43,851 nt of DNA from assembly GCA_003513005.1 (NCBI GenBank), contig DOTD01000040.1:1-43851 (forward strand), read 5' to 3'. The position numbers and the translations under genes were made by a program. Below are positions 24,269-32,428 of the stretch, in pieces. Positions within the stretch are counted from its first letter, which is position 1. Every line of letters begins with the position of its first letter. This DNA comes from Desulfotomaculum sp. (GTDB lineage: Bacteria > Bacillota > Desulfotomaculia > Desulfotomaculales > Nap2-2B). Below the pieces are notes generated by a model, which did not search any database, was not told where the DNA came from, and saw only the letters and a program-made list of their open reading frames with translations.

Positions 24269-26417
24269 ATAGGAGGCGGCAATGGAGTCGATGGGAGTAC
24301 CCGGCGAAAACAGGATGGAAAGGAAGAAAAAAAAGACGCGGCAGAAGATCATTGAACTGGCCATGGATTTATTTCAGCGACGGGGTTTTGGCAATACGAC
24401 TATGGAACAGATTGCCGAAGCAGCCGACATCGCCAGGAAAACTCTGTATAATCATTTTCCTGTCAAAGAGGCTATTGTTGATGAATATGTAAAAGCCATC
24501 TCCGAGGGACTGGCTCAGGAGACCTTTGATAATTTGCAAAACTTGCCTGATACAAGGACACGGTTAATAGCCGCGTTAGATAAAGCATATGCGTGGGTAG
24601 AAACCAATCCGGAAATTACACGAATATGTCTGGGTTATCGATTAAAAAACATGTCTTTGGGATCCGGAGACTGCAGCGTCGAAACAGGCACAAAAAGCAT
24701 TATGACTGAGATTATCAGGCAGGGCCAGCAGGCCGGCGAAATCAGGCGGGATGTTTCTGTTGATCTGATGGTGGAGCAATTAAATATTTCCCGCTGCGTT
24801 ATCGTCCTGAATTGGTTAAAGGACCCGTCAATGTTCGAACTTCGCAAAGAAATGGCAAAAATAGTGAACCTGTTTATATACGGGGCAGTTAAGAGGAAAG
24901 AAATATAAACAAGCGCAGGGATCAATCGGCAAAAAATTAAAAAGTAAACCATCTTTAGGGGAGGATGCACGTGGAAAAGAGTAGCGGAGAATACTTCTTC
25001 AACTGGCCGGAGGCTTTTCAGGCCGGTGTGATTGCTGCCGGGGGGAAAGGGTGGAACCTGGCAAAGCTTGACCGGTACGGATTTTATGTTCCTGCAGGAG
25101 GCGTTCTTGCGGCCAGGGCATATCAAATTTCTATAGAAGAAAACAATTTATTTGAAGACATGGCGGAAATTACGCGAAGTGCGACTGTCGACAACATTGG
25201 AGAAAAGGAAATTGATCAAAAACTCCTCCTGATCAGAGAAAAAATCAAGGCCGGGCAAATCCCTTCAAATATCCGGGATGAAATGGAGTCCAGCTTAAAA
25301 AGTATGGGCCTACTGGAGGAACCGGTGGCCGTCCGGTCTTCGGCCACTGCGGAAGATTCCGCCCAGGCGTCTTTTGCCGGTGTCCACGATTCTTTTCTTA
25401 ATGTCACAGGCTGGGAAAACATACTGGAAGCTGTCAGGGACTGCTATGCTTCCCTGTGGACGCCCCGGGCGGCAGCGTACCGGCGAAAGCTTGGTTTGGC
25501 GGACCAGGATGTCCTGCCCGCGGTGGTGATCATGAAGATGGTTGAGGCACGGGCAGCCGGGGTGGCCTTTACCTGCGATCCACAAACCGGCCGCGAGGAC
25601 CTGTTCGTGGTCAACGCCAACTTTGGGCTGGGAGAATCGGTGGTAAGCGGCGCAATAGAGCCCGACACCTATTATCTTGACGCCTCGGCCTATTATGCCG
25701 TGCCCCGCCTCAAAGCAAAGAAAACAGGAGCCAAGCAGGGAATGACCATGACCTGCGCAGGCGGCGGAACACGTTTTGTACCGAATGGGGATATGGCCTC
25801 GCAGCAGGTTCTGCCGGACGAGAATATCGAAAAACTGGGTTTGCTGCTGGCGCGAGTTTTCGAGTCCCTGGGAGAATGCGAAGAGCACCAGGATGTGGAA
25901 TGGGCCTTTGACGGGCATAATTTCGTATTGCTCCAGGCCCGGCCGGTTACCGCACTGCCTTGCTATACCTTTGACGCTTTAAAAAACAAGGTCCAGATAT
26001 GGTCCAACGGCAACTACCGGGATGCTCTCCCCATGGTTATCAGTCCCCTGCACCGCCGGGTAATGAAGGACGGTATCGATACTATCCAGTATACTTCTTT
26101 ATCGGGACCCGGCTATCCTATCCCGGAGGGTTTTAAATTTTCGCGCCTGGTCAAGGGCAGGTTGTACTGCAACGTATCTGCTCTTCAGTGGGCTTATTAT
26201 GATTGTTCCGGAATGCTGCCCAGAGATTTCAATCCCAACTGGGGAGGGCACCAGCCCGGGATTGAAATAGAAGACGCCGACCCCTATAAGGGTGAGATTG
26301 GCCTGGAAAGACAACACCGCGGGATGAAGGGCGTATCTCTGATCATGGAGGCGGCTGCCAATGCCTCCGGTACTTTTGCCGAAGTTGCTCATTCCGTCGA
26401 ATCCCTGATCGGATCCG
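24269..26417 (+). repeat. tandem segmental duplication, copy 2
   Basis: Counterpart of 21155-23311. The coding sequence continues intact beyond 26417 to the stop at 27640, so this copy preserves the full-length enzyme. Confidence 0.92.
24282..24908 (+). CDS. TetR/AcrR-family regulator, copy 2
   Basis: A 208-residue homolog of the regulator at 21168, about 90% identical by manual count. The helix-turn-helix (TTMEQIAEAADIARKTLYNHF) is identical in the two, while changes scatter through the ligand domain (for example Gly114 to Arg, Cys122 to Asn, Gly133 to Val). The ATG follows AGGAGGC. Unlike copy 1 it has no long leader: the transposase element ends about 30 bases upstream, so its promoter must lie in or beyond that element. 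It precedes the intact phosphotransferase-like gene by 62 bases. Confidence 0.93.
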   Translation: MESMGVPGENRMERKKKKTRQKIIELAMDLFQRRGFGNTTMEQIAEAADIARKTLYNHFPVKEAIVDEYVKAISEGLAQETFDNLQNLPDTRTRLIAALDKAYAWVETNPEITRICLGYRLKNMSLGSGDCSVETGTKSIMTEIIRQGQQAGEIRRDVSVDLMVEQLNISRCVIVLNWLKDPSMFELRKEMAKIVNLFIYGAVKRKEI

Positions 26418-27640
26418 GATTCAGCCAGATTCCCGACCAAGGTTTTATTGATAAATACAATGAGTTGGGTCAAATCATTAAGGCATATTGTGAAAAATTC
26501 ACTTTTTTAAGCGGGGTTGGCACCTTTCCGTTTGTGATGCTGCTGCAAAAACTGGCTGGATATTTAGGGCCGGAAACGATACTCGTGATAAATGGCTTAA
26601 TGGTGGGCGGAGAATCGGGAATAACCAGCGCCGACCACGGCTACCGCTTAATGGAGATGGCCCAACTGGCCCGTCAGGATGAAGCCGCCGTCCAATATTT
26701 AACCGGGGACAATTTTGACCCCCGTTCCTGGGAAGATCATCTGCCGGAAAACTCTTCTTTTAAAAAGGAATTCCGGGAGTTTATCAAAGGTTATGGGCAC
26801 CGGGCGGTTTACGAGCTTGATATCATAAATCCCCGTTGGGAAGAAGACCCCTCATATCTTATGGATATCATCAAGAGTAGCATGGCAACCGCAAACCCCA
26901 ATCAATGGAAAGCTATGCAAAAAGAGAAATTTGAACGGGCCTGGCGGGAAGTACTTAAAAAGGCGCCCCCTGACGAACTGACGGAGATGCGAAAAGGGAT
27001 CCGGGAGGCTCAAGAGGGGGCGGCTGTGCGGGAAATGACCAAATCGGTTCTAGTCATGGCCCTGAAACCTTATCGTTTAATAGCCCTGGAGCTGGGCAGG
27101 CGTTTTTCTCAGCGCGGCATTATTGAGGAGCAGAGTGATATATTTTATTGCTCCTGGCCGGATTTGGTTTCCATACTGGAGGGGGATTGGAACGGCGACG
27201 GACTGCGGACCCTGGTGGCGGCGCGAAAAGCAAGCCGGAGGGAAAAAGAGACGCTTGCTCCGCCTGACGTTGTTTTAGGAAAAGAGCCAATCTTTGCGGA
27301 GCCTGTCGTACAGGATTCCGGTAATTACCTGCAAGGAGTGGCAACTGCTGCAGGGAAAGCCTCCGGCATCGCCCGGCTGATCAGCCATCCGGGTGAAGGA
27401 AACAGGCTGCAGCCGGGAGACGTCCTGGTAGCGCCGTCCACCGACCCGGGCTGGACGCCGCTGTTTTTAAAAGCCTGCGCGGTGGTTATGGAAACCGGAG
27501 GATACCTGTCCCACGGGTCCATTGTGGCCAGGGAGTTCGGGGTCCCCGCCGTGGTGAATGTACCGGGTGTCATGAAAGCTATTCAAGAAGGCCAAAAAAT
27601 AGTTGTCGACGGGGATGAAGGCAAAGTATTTCTCCAATAA
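24971..27640 (+). CDS. rifampicin phosphotransferase/PEP synthase-like enzyme, intact copy
   Basis: About 889 residues: an N-terminal PPDK ATP-binding domain (GGKGWNLAKLDRYG, AVRSSATAEDSAQASFAG, GESVVSGAIEPD), a large middle substrate domain (about 340-780), and a C-terminal swivelling domain with catalytic His848 in ETGGYLSHGSIVAREFGVP. The size and order match rifampicin phosphotransferase (about 870 residues) more than true PEP synthase, which has a TIM barrel at the C-terminus. The substrate could be an antibiotic or another metabolite. The frame opens with an ATG at 24965, but the GTG at 24971 matches the start of copy 1 and has proper spacing from AGGGGAGG. Likely under TetR control. 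Confidence 0.88.
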   Translation: MEKSSGEYFFNWPEAFQAGVIAAGGKGWNLAKLDRYGFYVPAGGVLAARAYQISIEENNLFEDMAEITRSATVDNIGEKEIDQKLLLIREKIKAGQIPSNIRDEMESSLKSMGLLEEPVAVRSSATAEDSAQASFAGVHDSFLNVTGWENILEAVRDCYASLWTPRAAAYRRKLGLADQDVLPAVVIMKMVEARAAGVAFTCDPQTGREDLFVVNANFGLGESVVSGAIEPDTYYLDASAYYAVPRLKAKKTGAKQGMTMTCAGGGTRFVPNGDMASQQVLPDENIEKLGLLLARVFESLGECEEHQDVEWAFDGHNFVLLQARPVTALPCYTFDALKNKVQIWSNGNYRDALPMVISPLHRRVMKDGIDTIQYTSLSGPGYPIPEGFKFSRLVKGRLYCNVSALQWAYYDCSGMLPRDFNPNWGGHQPGIEIEDADPYKGEIGLERQHRGMKGVSLIMEAAANASGTFAEVAHSVESLIGSGFSQIPDQGFIDKYNELGQIIKAYCEKFTFLSGVGTFPFVMLLQKLAGYLGPETILVINGLMVGGESGITSADHGYRLMEMAQLARQDEAAVQYLTGDNFDPRSWEDHLPENSSFKKEFREFIKGYGHRAVYELDIINPRWEEDPSYLMDIIKSSMATANPNQWKAMQKEKFERAWREVLKKAPPDELTEMRKGIREAQEGAAVREMTKSVLVMALKPYRLIALELGRRFSQRGIIEEQSDIFYCSWPDLVSILEGDWNGDGLRTLVAARKASRREKETLAPPDVVLGKEPIFAEPVVQDSGNYLQGVATAAGKASGIARLISHPGEGNRLQPGDVLVAPSTDPGWTPLFLKACAVVMETGGYLSHGSIVAREFGVPAVVNVPGVMKAIQEGQKIVVDGDEGKVFLQ

Positions 27641-27663
27641 AACATAGGCAATAAAACATAGGC
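27636..27663 (+). repeat. two tandem 14-base repeats
   Basis: AATAAAACATAGGC at 27636-27649 and again at 27650-27663, with a partial third copy after it. The first unit includes the stop codon of the preceding gene. Probably a slippage product. Confidence 0.85.
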
Positions 27664-27709
27664 AAAACATAAGGCGCCCAAAAATATTTAAAGGCCGGGT
27701 GAATTAGAG

Positions 27710-28036
27710 ATGTTTGAAGCTCTTGCTAGAATTGCTGAGGTGAAAATAAGGGAAGCCATAGAAAATGGTGAGTTTGAAAATCTTCCGGGAAAAGGCAAAC
27801 CCCTGGAGATTGATAATATGTCATTTGTCCCGGCCGAACTGCGCATGGCCTTTAGGATTATTAAAAACGCGGGGCTGGTACCCATGGAAGTCAGCTTAAA
27901 TAAAGAGATGGAGACTCTCAAAAAAAAGATCGAAGAAAGCACAGATGAAACAGAACGGAAGACTCTCAAAAGGAAACTGATCGAGTTGGATGTAAGATAC
28001 AATATTTTAAGGGAAAGAAATATCACTAGAAAGTAG
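27710..28036 (+). CDS. DUF1992 (DnaJ-C28-like) domain protein
   Basis: A 108-residue protein of the DUF1992 family, related to the conserved domain of eukaryotic DNAJC28. The family markers are IREAIENGEFENLPGKGKPL near the N-terminus and MAFRIIKNAGLVPMEV in the middle, then a charged helical tail. The function is not established. It starts 69 bases after the phosphotransferase-like gene and is the last gene in the repeat-bounded segment. No J domain is present. Confidence 0.9.
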   Translation: MFEALARIAEVKIREAIENGEFENLPGKGKPLEIDNMSFVPAELRMAFRIIKNAGLVPMEVSLNKEMETLKKKIEESTDETERKTLKRKLIELDVRYNILRERNITRK

Positions 28037-28081
28037 AAGTAAAGGTGGCTGCCAAAAGGTAGATAGGTCGGCAAGCCAGTA

Positions 28082-28111
28082 ATAAGAGTAAAAACAGGCA
28101 GGGGAACAGGG
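28082..28111 (+). repeat. 30-bp direct repeat, right copy
   Basis: Matches the comEC 3'-end copy at 20109-20138 with one mismatch. It lies in the 102-base gap between the DUF1992 gene and the convergent ligase gene and has no coding role here. Confidence 0.8.
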
Positions 28112-28138
28112 CCAAAGGCCTTAAATCCTTGCCGGTTG

Positions 28139-29044
28139 TTAAATTTCATAGCCTACCCAGATACAGTCGCGCATGTTGCCTTTTGCCGTCCAGGTGGTAA
28201 ATTTTACGCGTCCTTTGATGCCTGGGGATAAATAGACCGCATGACCTTCAACCTTGCCGTATTGGTCAAGCAATTCCTTTAATACGGCTCTTTCATCAGG
28301 GCTCATCCCGATGGCATGGCCTTGAATTCTGTCCCCGCCAACCAAAATACCTCCGTCCTTTTTTGAATATCCAAACACATTAACAACCAGTTCCTGGTAA
28401 TTTATTATTTTGATCCAGGCCGCTGATCTTCTGCCCGGTGTATAGTAGCTGTTTTTTTTCTTGGCCACCATTCCCTCAAGTTTCAATTCCCTGATGGAAT
28501 GCCAGAGGTCCGTGCTCCTTTGGTCAACCCAGTCTATCTTACTGATTCCGTTTTTATCCTCCAGGACACCGGCAAGAATCTGCTTTCTGGCAGTTAACGG
28601 CAGGTCCATGGTAGATTTCCCATCGTTCCAGAGAATATCCCAAACGACATAGGATGCCGGCGTTTTCCAGGCGGTTTTTTTTGCCCGGGCGGAGCTGGAC
28701 AGGTACCTTTGCATAACTGCTTCAAAATCAGGCCTGCCGTTGGTGAGAACAGTAACTTCGCCATCCAAGACAGCTTCCTGTGCAGAAATTTCTGGTATAA
28801 GCTCGGGAAACGCGTCTGTGCAATCTCTGCCTGTCCTGCTTTGCAGGCGTACGGCCTTACGGTCGTAGAACATCAGGAGCCTTATACCGTCCACTTTCCA
28901 TTCGAAAAGGTAATCTTTGGAGTCGAATGGTTTGCCTCTTGTTTCGAGCAGCATCGGTTTTACAGGAAAATCCAGTACTTGGGACAACCTCCCTCTTAGT
29001 CCTACTCTACTACTCTGAAAATTGATGTACATTAGGGAGGTCAA
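28139..29044 (-). CDS. ATP-dependent DNA ligase (LigD ligase-domain type)
   Basis: A 301-residue single-module ATP-dependent ligase. Motif I is FEWKVDGIR with Lys50 (numbering from 29044) as the AMP-accepting residue. Other markers are LDGEVTVL, EGMVAKKKNSYYTPGRRSAAWIKI (motifs IV to V), and an OB-fold C-terminus. The set resembles the ligase part of LigD in non-homologous end joining, without polymerase or nuclease domains; no Ku gene is in the window. The start is uncertain: the frame opens with a TTG at 29044, an ATG is at 29032, and neither has a good ribosome site, while AGAGGGAGG occurs only about 20 codons in. Confidence 0.87.
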   Translation of the reverse strand: MTSLMYINFQSSRVGLRGRLSQVLDFPVKPMLLETRGKPFDSKDYLFEWKVDGIRLLMFYDRKAVRLQSRTGRDCTDAFPELIPEISAQEAVLDGEVTVLTNGRPDFEAVMQRYLSSSARAKKTAWKTPASYVVWDILWNDGKSTMDLPLTARKQILAGVLEDKNGISKIDWVDQRSTDLWHSIRELKLEGMVAKKKNSYYTPGRRSAAWIKIINYQELVVNVFGYSKKDGGILVGGDRIQGHAIGMSPDERAVLKELLDQYGKVEGHAVYLSPGIKGRVKFTTWTAKGNMRDCIWVGYEI

Positions 29045-29211
29045 CTGCCTACATGCTCATGTTCGCCTCTTATACTTGTACGAACTCGTTCACCCTCGGG
29101 CTCGGTCAAAACTCGGCGCTTATGCGCCTCAAACAATTCCCTCGCTTATCCTCGGGTTCACTCGTTCTTTGAATGAAGGCTCAAAATCGCACTTAAGGCA
29201 TTGACCTCCCT
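29035..29211. repeat. 177-bp imperfect palindrome, MITE-like
   Basis: GGGAGGTCAACTGCCT at 29035-29050 is mirrored by AGGCATTGACCTCCC at 29197-29211. A small hairpin GGCGC-TTAT-GCGCC (29115-29128) sits at the midpoint. The body is CTCG-rich and has no open frame. The left end overlaps the start of the ligase frame. Confidence 0.6.
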
Positions 29212-29396
29212 TGTTGCTGCAGCATGGGGGTCTATTTAAAAATGAAAATAGTCTTTGATGGACAGCTATAACCACGGACCATGACAATATGGATATTTTC
29301 ACCATTTATCTTCTCCGGCCTATTCTTTTTTATGTATTTTAGCAGTCGACCCTGCAGGCTTTTCAAGCAGTGTATCTGGTACAGGTTATTGATTCA

Positions 29397-29405
29397 TGGT
29401 ATAAT
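29397..29405 (+). promoter_or_regulatory. extended -10 promoter candidate for nfeD
   Basis: TG-G-TATAAT at 29397-29405, a perfect -10 with a TGn extension; the -35 is weak. It lies 83 bases before the nfeD start. The rest of 29212-29487 shows no gene. Confidence 0.45.
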
Positions 29406-29487
29406 TACCTGTGGTTTTGGTATCTGCAATTTTCCTCAAATTGTCATTATTGTCAGAATACATCTCAAGTTTTGGGGGAGGATTCGG

Positions 29488-30807
29488 ATGATCAGACAAA
29501 AAATAAAAGCATTAATCTATTTGACTCTTTTGCTTTTTTGGCTGTTGCCGGCGTGTACCGCCTGTGCAGGCGCCAATCGCAGCCGTGTTGTAGTGCTTTC
29601 AGTTGAAGGCCCAATCGTGCCGGTGACGGCAAGTTATATCCAGCGGGGGATTGATCTTGCTGAAAGTGAAGGCATTGCCTGCATAATTAAACTAAATACG
29701 CCCGGCGGTTTGTATGGTTCAACGCAGCAGATTGTTGATTATATTTTAAACGCTGAAGTGCCTGTGATAGTCTATGTGGCGCCTCAGGGAGGCTGGGCAG
29801 GTTCTGCCGGGACCTTTATTACTATAGCCGCTCATTATGCTGTTATGGCGCCCGGGAGCAGGATTGGCGCAGCCCATCCCGTTTCTGCCGGTACCGGACA
29901 AACTGAACAATCCGGCGTTTCGGGCCAGAAAATCACCGAGGACGCCGCAGCTTGGGTCCGTTCGCTTGCCCAGCTGCGCGGCAGGAATGTTCAGGCTGCA
30001 GAGCTTGCCGTACGTGAAAGCAAATCCTATTCTGATCAGGAAGCGTTAAAAATTAAACTTATCGACGCGCGCGCCCGCACAATGGACGAATTGCTTCAAA
30101 ATTTAAACGGGAAAGAATTAACTGTCCGGGACGGAAGGATAATTATCCTGACGACAGTCAATGCAGATTTGTTTCCGGTGGCGATGAACTTTCGCGAGAA
30201 ATTTTTAACGGCGATAAGCAATCCGGAAGTTGCTTATCTTCTTTTTACTTTAGGCATGATTGGCCTGATCGCGGAGCTTTACCACCCGGGAGCTGTATTC
30301 CCGGGTTTGGTAGGCGCTCTAGGCCTTCTTCTGGGCCTTTACGGACTTGGGACCCTTGACGCATACTGGGTTGGTATAATGCTGTTACTTCTTGCTTTCG
30401 GACTTTTTGCCGCCGAGGCTTTTGTAACCAGCCATGGAGTAATAGGCGCCGGCGGCGCCGTATCATTTGTGATGGGCTCAATTTTGCTTTTTTCAGGCAG
30501 CGGGACGGGGCTTGCCATTAGTCTCTGGTTAATAGTCGTCACAACCGCTTTCTTCATAGCCCTGGTTGGTTTATTGCTTCTGGCGGTTGTCAGGGGGCAA
30601 AAACGGCATGTAATTACCGGAACGGAAGGGATAATTGGACAGACGGCTGTTGCGCGCTCAACGCTAAACCCGGCGGGGATCGTTATCTTTTCAGGCGGTT
30701 TGTGGAATGCTGTTTCTGAAGAAGGAACTGTCGGCGAAGGTGAAGAGGTTGTTATAAAATCGGTAAAAGGCTTAAAATTAACGGTTATGAAAAAGAATAA
30801 TAGTTAA
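29488..30807 (+). CDS. NfeD family membrane-bound serine protease
   Basis: A 439-residue NfeD-long protein. A signal peptide or lipoprotein-like leader (about 1-27) precedes a ClpP-class serine protease domain with nucleophile Ser106 in GGWAGSAGTFI and the MAPGSRIGAAHPVS segment. Four or so transmembrane helices follow (about 235-370), and a C-terminal OB-fold NfeD domain ends it (GIIGQTAVARSTLNPAG). The frame is open upstream from 29281, but the ATG at 29488 after GGGGGAGG is clearly the start. In known systems the protease cleaves a stomatin partner; here the slipin gene follows 13 bases downstream. Confidence 0.93.
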   Translation: MIRQKIKALIYLTLLLFWLLPACTACAGANRSRVVVLSVEGPIVPVTASYIQRGIDLAESEGIACIIKLNTPGGLYGSTQQIVDYILNAEVPVIVYVAPQGGWAGSAGTFITIAAHYAVMAPGSRIGAAHPVSAGTGQTEQSGVSGQKITEDAAAWVRSLAQLRGRNVQAAELAVRESKSYSDQEALKIKLIDARARTMDELLQNLNGKELTVRDGRIIILTTVNADLFPVAMNFREKFLTAISNPEVAYLLFTLGMIGLIAELYHPGAVFPGLVGALGLLLGLYGLGTLDAYWVGIMLLLLAFGLFAAEAFVTSHGVIGAGGAVSFVMGSILLFSGSGTGLAISLWLIVVTTAFFIALVGLLLLAVVRGQKRHVITGTEGIIGQTAVARSTLNPAGIVIFSGGLWNAVSEEGTVGEGEEVVIKSVKGLKLTVMKKNNS

Positions 30808-30820
30808 AAAGGAGGTAAGG

Positions 30821-31585
30821 ATGATGGGATATTTTACCACATCAATTCTGATCATTGTCATTCTGGTTCTTTTTGCGTCGGCTATCAGGATAGTGCAGGA
30901 ATACGAGCGGGGGGTAATTTTTCGCCTTGGCCGCGTTGTAGGATCAAGGGGCCCCGGATTAATTTTGTTGATTCCCTTTATTGAACGCATGCAGAAGGTT
31001 GATCTCAGGGTAATAACGATGGATGTCCCAGCCCAGGAAGCCATAACAAATGATAACGTGACAATTAAGGTAAATGCCATAATCTATTTCCAGGTAGTAA
31101 ACCCGGTTCAATCCGTGGTAAATGTTTTGGATTATATCCGGGCTACTTCACAGCTGTCTCAAACTACCTTACGCAGTATTATGGGACAGTCACAGCTGGA
31201 TGAGATACTTGCTAAAAGAGAAGAAATAAACCAGCGGCTGCAAAAAACAATTGACGAAGGAACGGAGTCCTGGGGGATTAAGGTGAGCCTGGTTGAAATC
31301 CGGGACCTTGAACTTCCTTCCACCATGCAAAGGGCAATGGCCGCCCAGGCGGAGGCCGAACGTGAACGCCGCGCAAAGATAATCCATGCAGATGGTGAGT
31401 ACCAGGCTTCTGAAAAGCTGGCCCAGGCGGCTCAAATTATTTCCCAGGCGCCGGCAGCCATGCAGCTTCGCTACCTTCAGACAATCAGGGAAATTACAAC
31501 AGACAAGGCCAGCACGATAGTTTTCCCTCTGCCTATGGATTTGATTATGCCTTTGGTGAAACTGATGGAAAAGACGGAAAAATAG
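30821..31585 (+). CDS. slipin, SPFH/band 7 stomatin-like membrane protein
   Basis: A 254-residue stomatin homolog. One N-terminal hydrophobic helix is followed by the SPFH domain (EYERGVIFRLGRVVGSRGPGL, then ITMDVPAQEAITNDNVTIKVNA). A coiled-coil region (AAQAEAERERRAKIIHADGEYQASEKL) and a short C-terminal segment follow. It scaffolds membrane microdomains and is the partner of NfeD-type proteases in bacteria and archaea. The ATG follows AAGGAGGTAAGG; the codon after it is also ATG. It forms a two-gene operon with the NfeD gene. Confidence 0.95.
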   Translation: MMGYFTTSILIIVILVLFASAIRIVQEYERGVIFRLGRVVGSRGPGLILLIPFIERMQKVDLRVITMDVPAQEAITNDNVTIKVNAIIYFQVVNPVQSVVNVLDYIRATSQLSQTTLRSIMGQSQLDEILAKREEINQRLQKTIDEGTESWGIKVSLVEIRDLELPSTMQRAMAAQAEAERERRAKIIHADGEYQASEKLAQAAQIISQAPAAMQLRYLQTIREITTDKASTIVFPLPMDLIMPLVKLMEKTEK

Positions 31586-31618
31586 ACCGGTTACCTATTA
31601 ATATGGCGAGGTGGACTT

Positions 31619-32335
31619 ATGAGGTGGAGCCAGGCCAGCGATATTGGCAGCGTACGTACTGTAAATGAGGACAGCATTTGTGTCCGTCCCGAGCTCGGTT
31701 TTTTTGCCGTAGCCGATGGTATGGGCGGAAACCGGTCGGGAGAAGTAGCCAGCCGCAAAATCCTGCAGGAACTGGAAAGCTTTTTAATTTTCTATCCGGA
31801 CCAAAACCAGGATCCCGGTGTGATTCTGGCGGAAGGTGTTAAAAGGGCAAACAAGGCTGTTTATGTGGCTTCTTTCAAGAGTGAGGATTACCACGGTATG
31901 GGCACGACCTTAAGCTGTATTATAGTGCGGGGTGATACATTTTACCTGGCTCATGTAGGTGACAGCAGAATTTATCTGTTCAGGAACGGGACTATTGTTC
32001 AGTTAACCCAGGATCATTCGGTGGTCCAGGAGATGCAGAACGAAGGGGTTATCACCAAAGAAGAGGCAAGGAACCACCCTTACCGTCATGTTCTGACACG
32101 GGCGCTGGGCGTAGAGCTGAATATGGAAACTGATATTGATCATTTTCAGCTTTTGCCGGGGGATATAATACTTTTATGCTCGGATGGTTTATCCGGTTTT
32201 GTCAGTGATGAAACTATTCTGCAGGTAGTTTTAAACGCCGCCGATCTTGACCAGGCGGTGAATGCGCTTGTTCAATGCGCTTTAAACGCCGGAGGAGCTG
32301 ACAATGTTTCAGTAGTTTTAGTGGCTGTTGATTAA
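31619..32335 (+). CDS. prpC: PP2C-type serine/threonine protein phosphatase
   Basis: A 238-residue Stp1/PrpC phosphatase that reverses phosphorylation by the PASTA kinase encoded next. Metal-binding and catalytic motifs are present: SVRTVNEDS at the N-terminus, VADGMGGNRSGEVAS (about 33-47), GTTLSC, LAHVGDSRIYLFR, LCSDGLSGFV and a closing GGADNVSVVLV. The start ATG follows GGCGAGGTGG. The usual order prpC-prkC-rsgA-rpe of Firmicutes is kept. Confidence 0.96.
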   Translation: MRWSQASDIGSVRTVNEDSICVRPELGFFAVADGMGGNRSGEVASRKILQELESFLIFYPDQNQDPGVILAEGVKRANKAVYVASFKSEDYHGMGTTLSCIIVRGDTFYLAHVGDSRIYLFRNGTIVQLTQDHSVVQEMQNEGVITKEEARNHPYRHVLTRALGVELNMETDIDHFQLLPGDIILLCSDGLSGFVSDETILQVVLNAADLDQAVNALVQCALNAGGADNVSVVLVAVD

Positions 32336-32428
32336 TTTAATAAGACAAAAAATCCGTTATTCTTGCGTAATATACTTATTGTACTTATTGGAGAAGTTAA
32401 ACCATAAAGACTTTTGGAGTTGGGTACT

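Noticed and set aside
28709..28999. Plus-strand frame inside the ligase gene
   Set aside because: It is antisense to a gene with clear ligase motifs.
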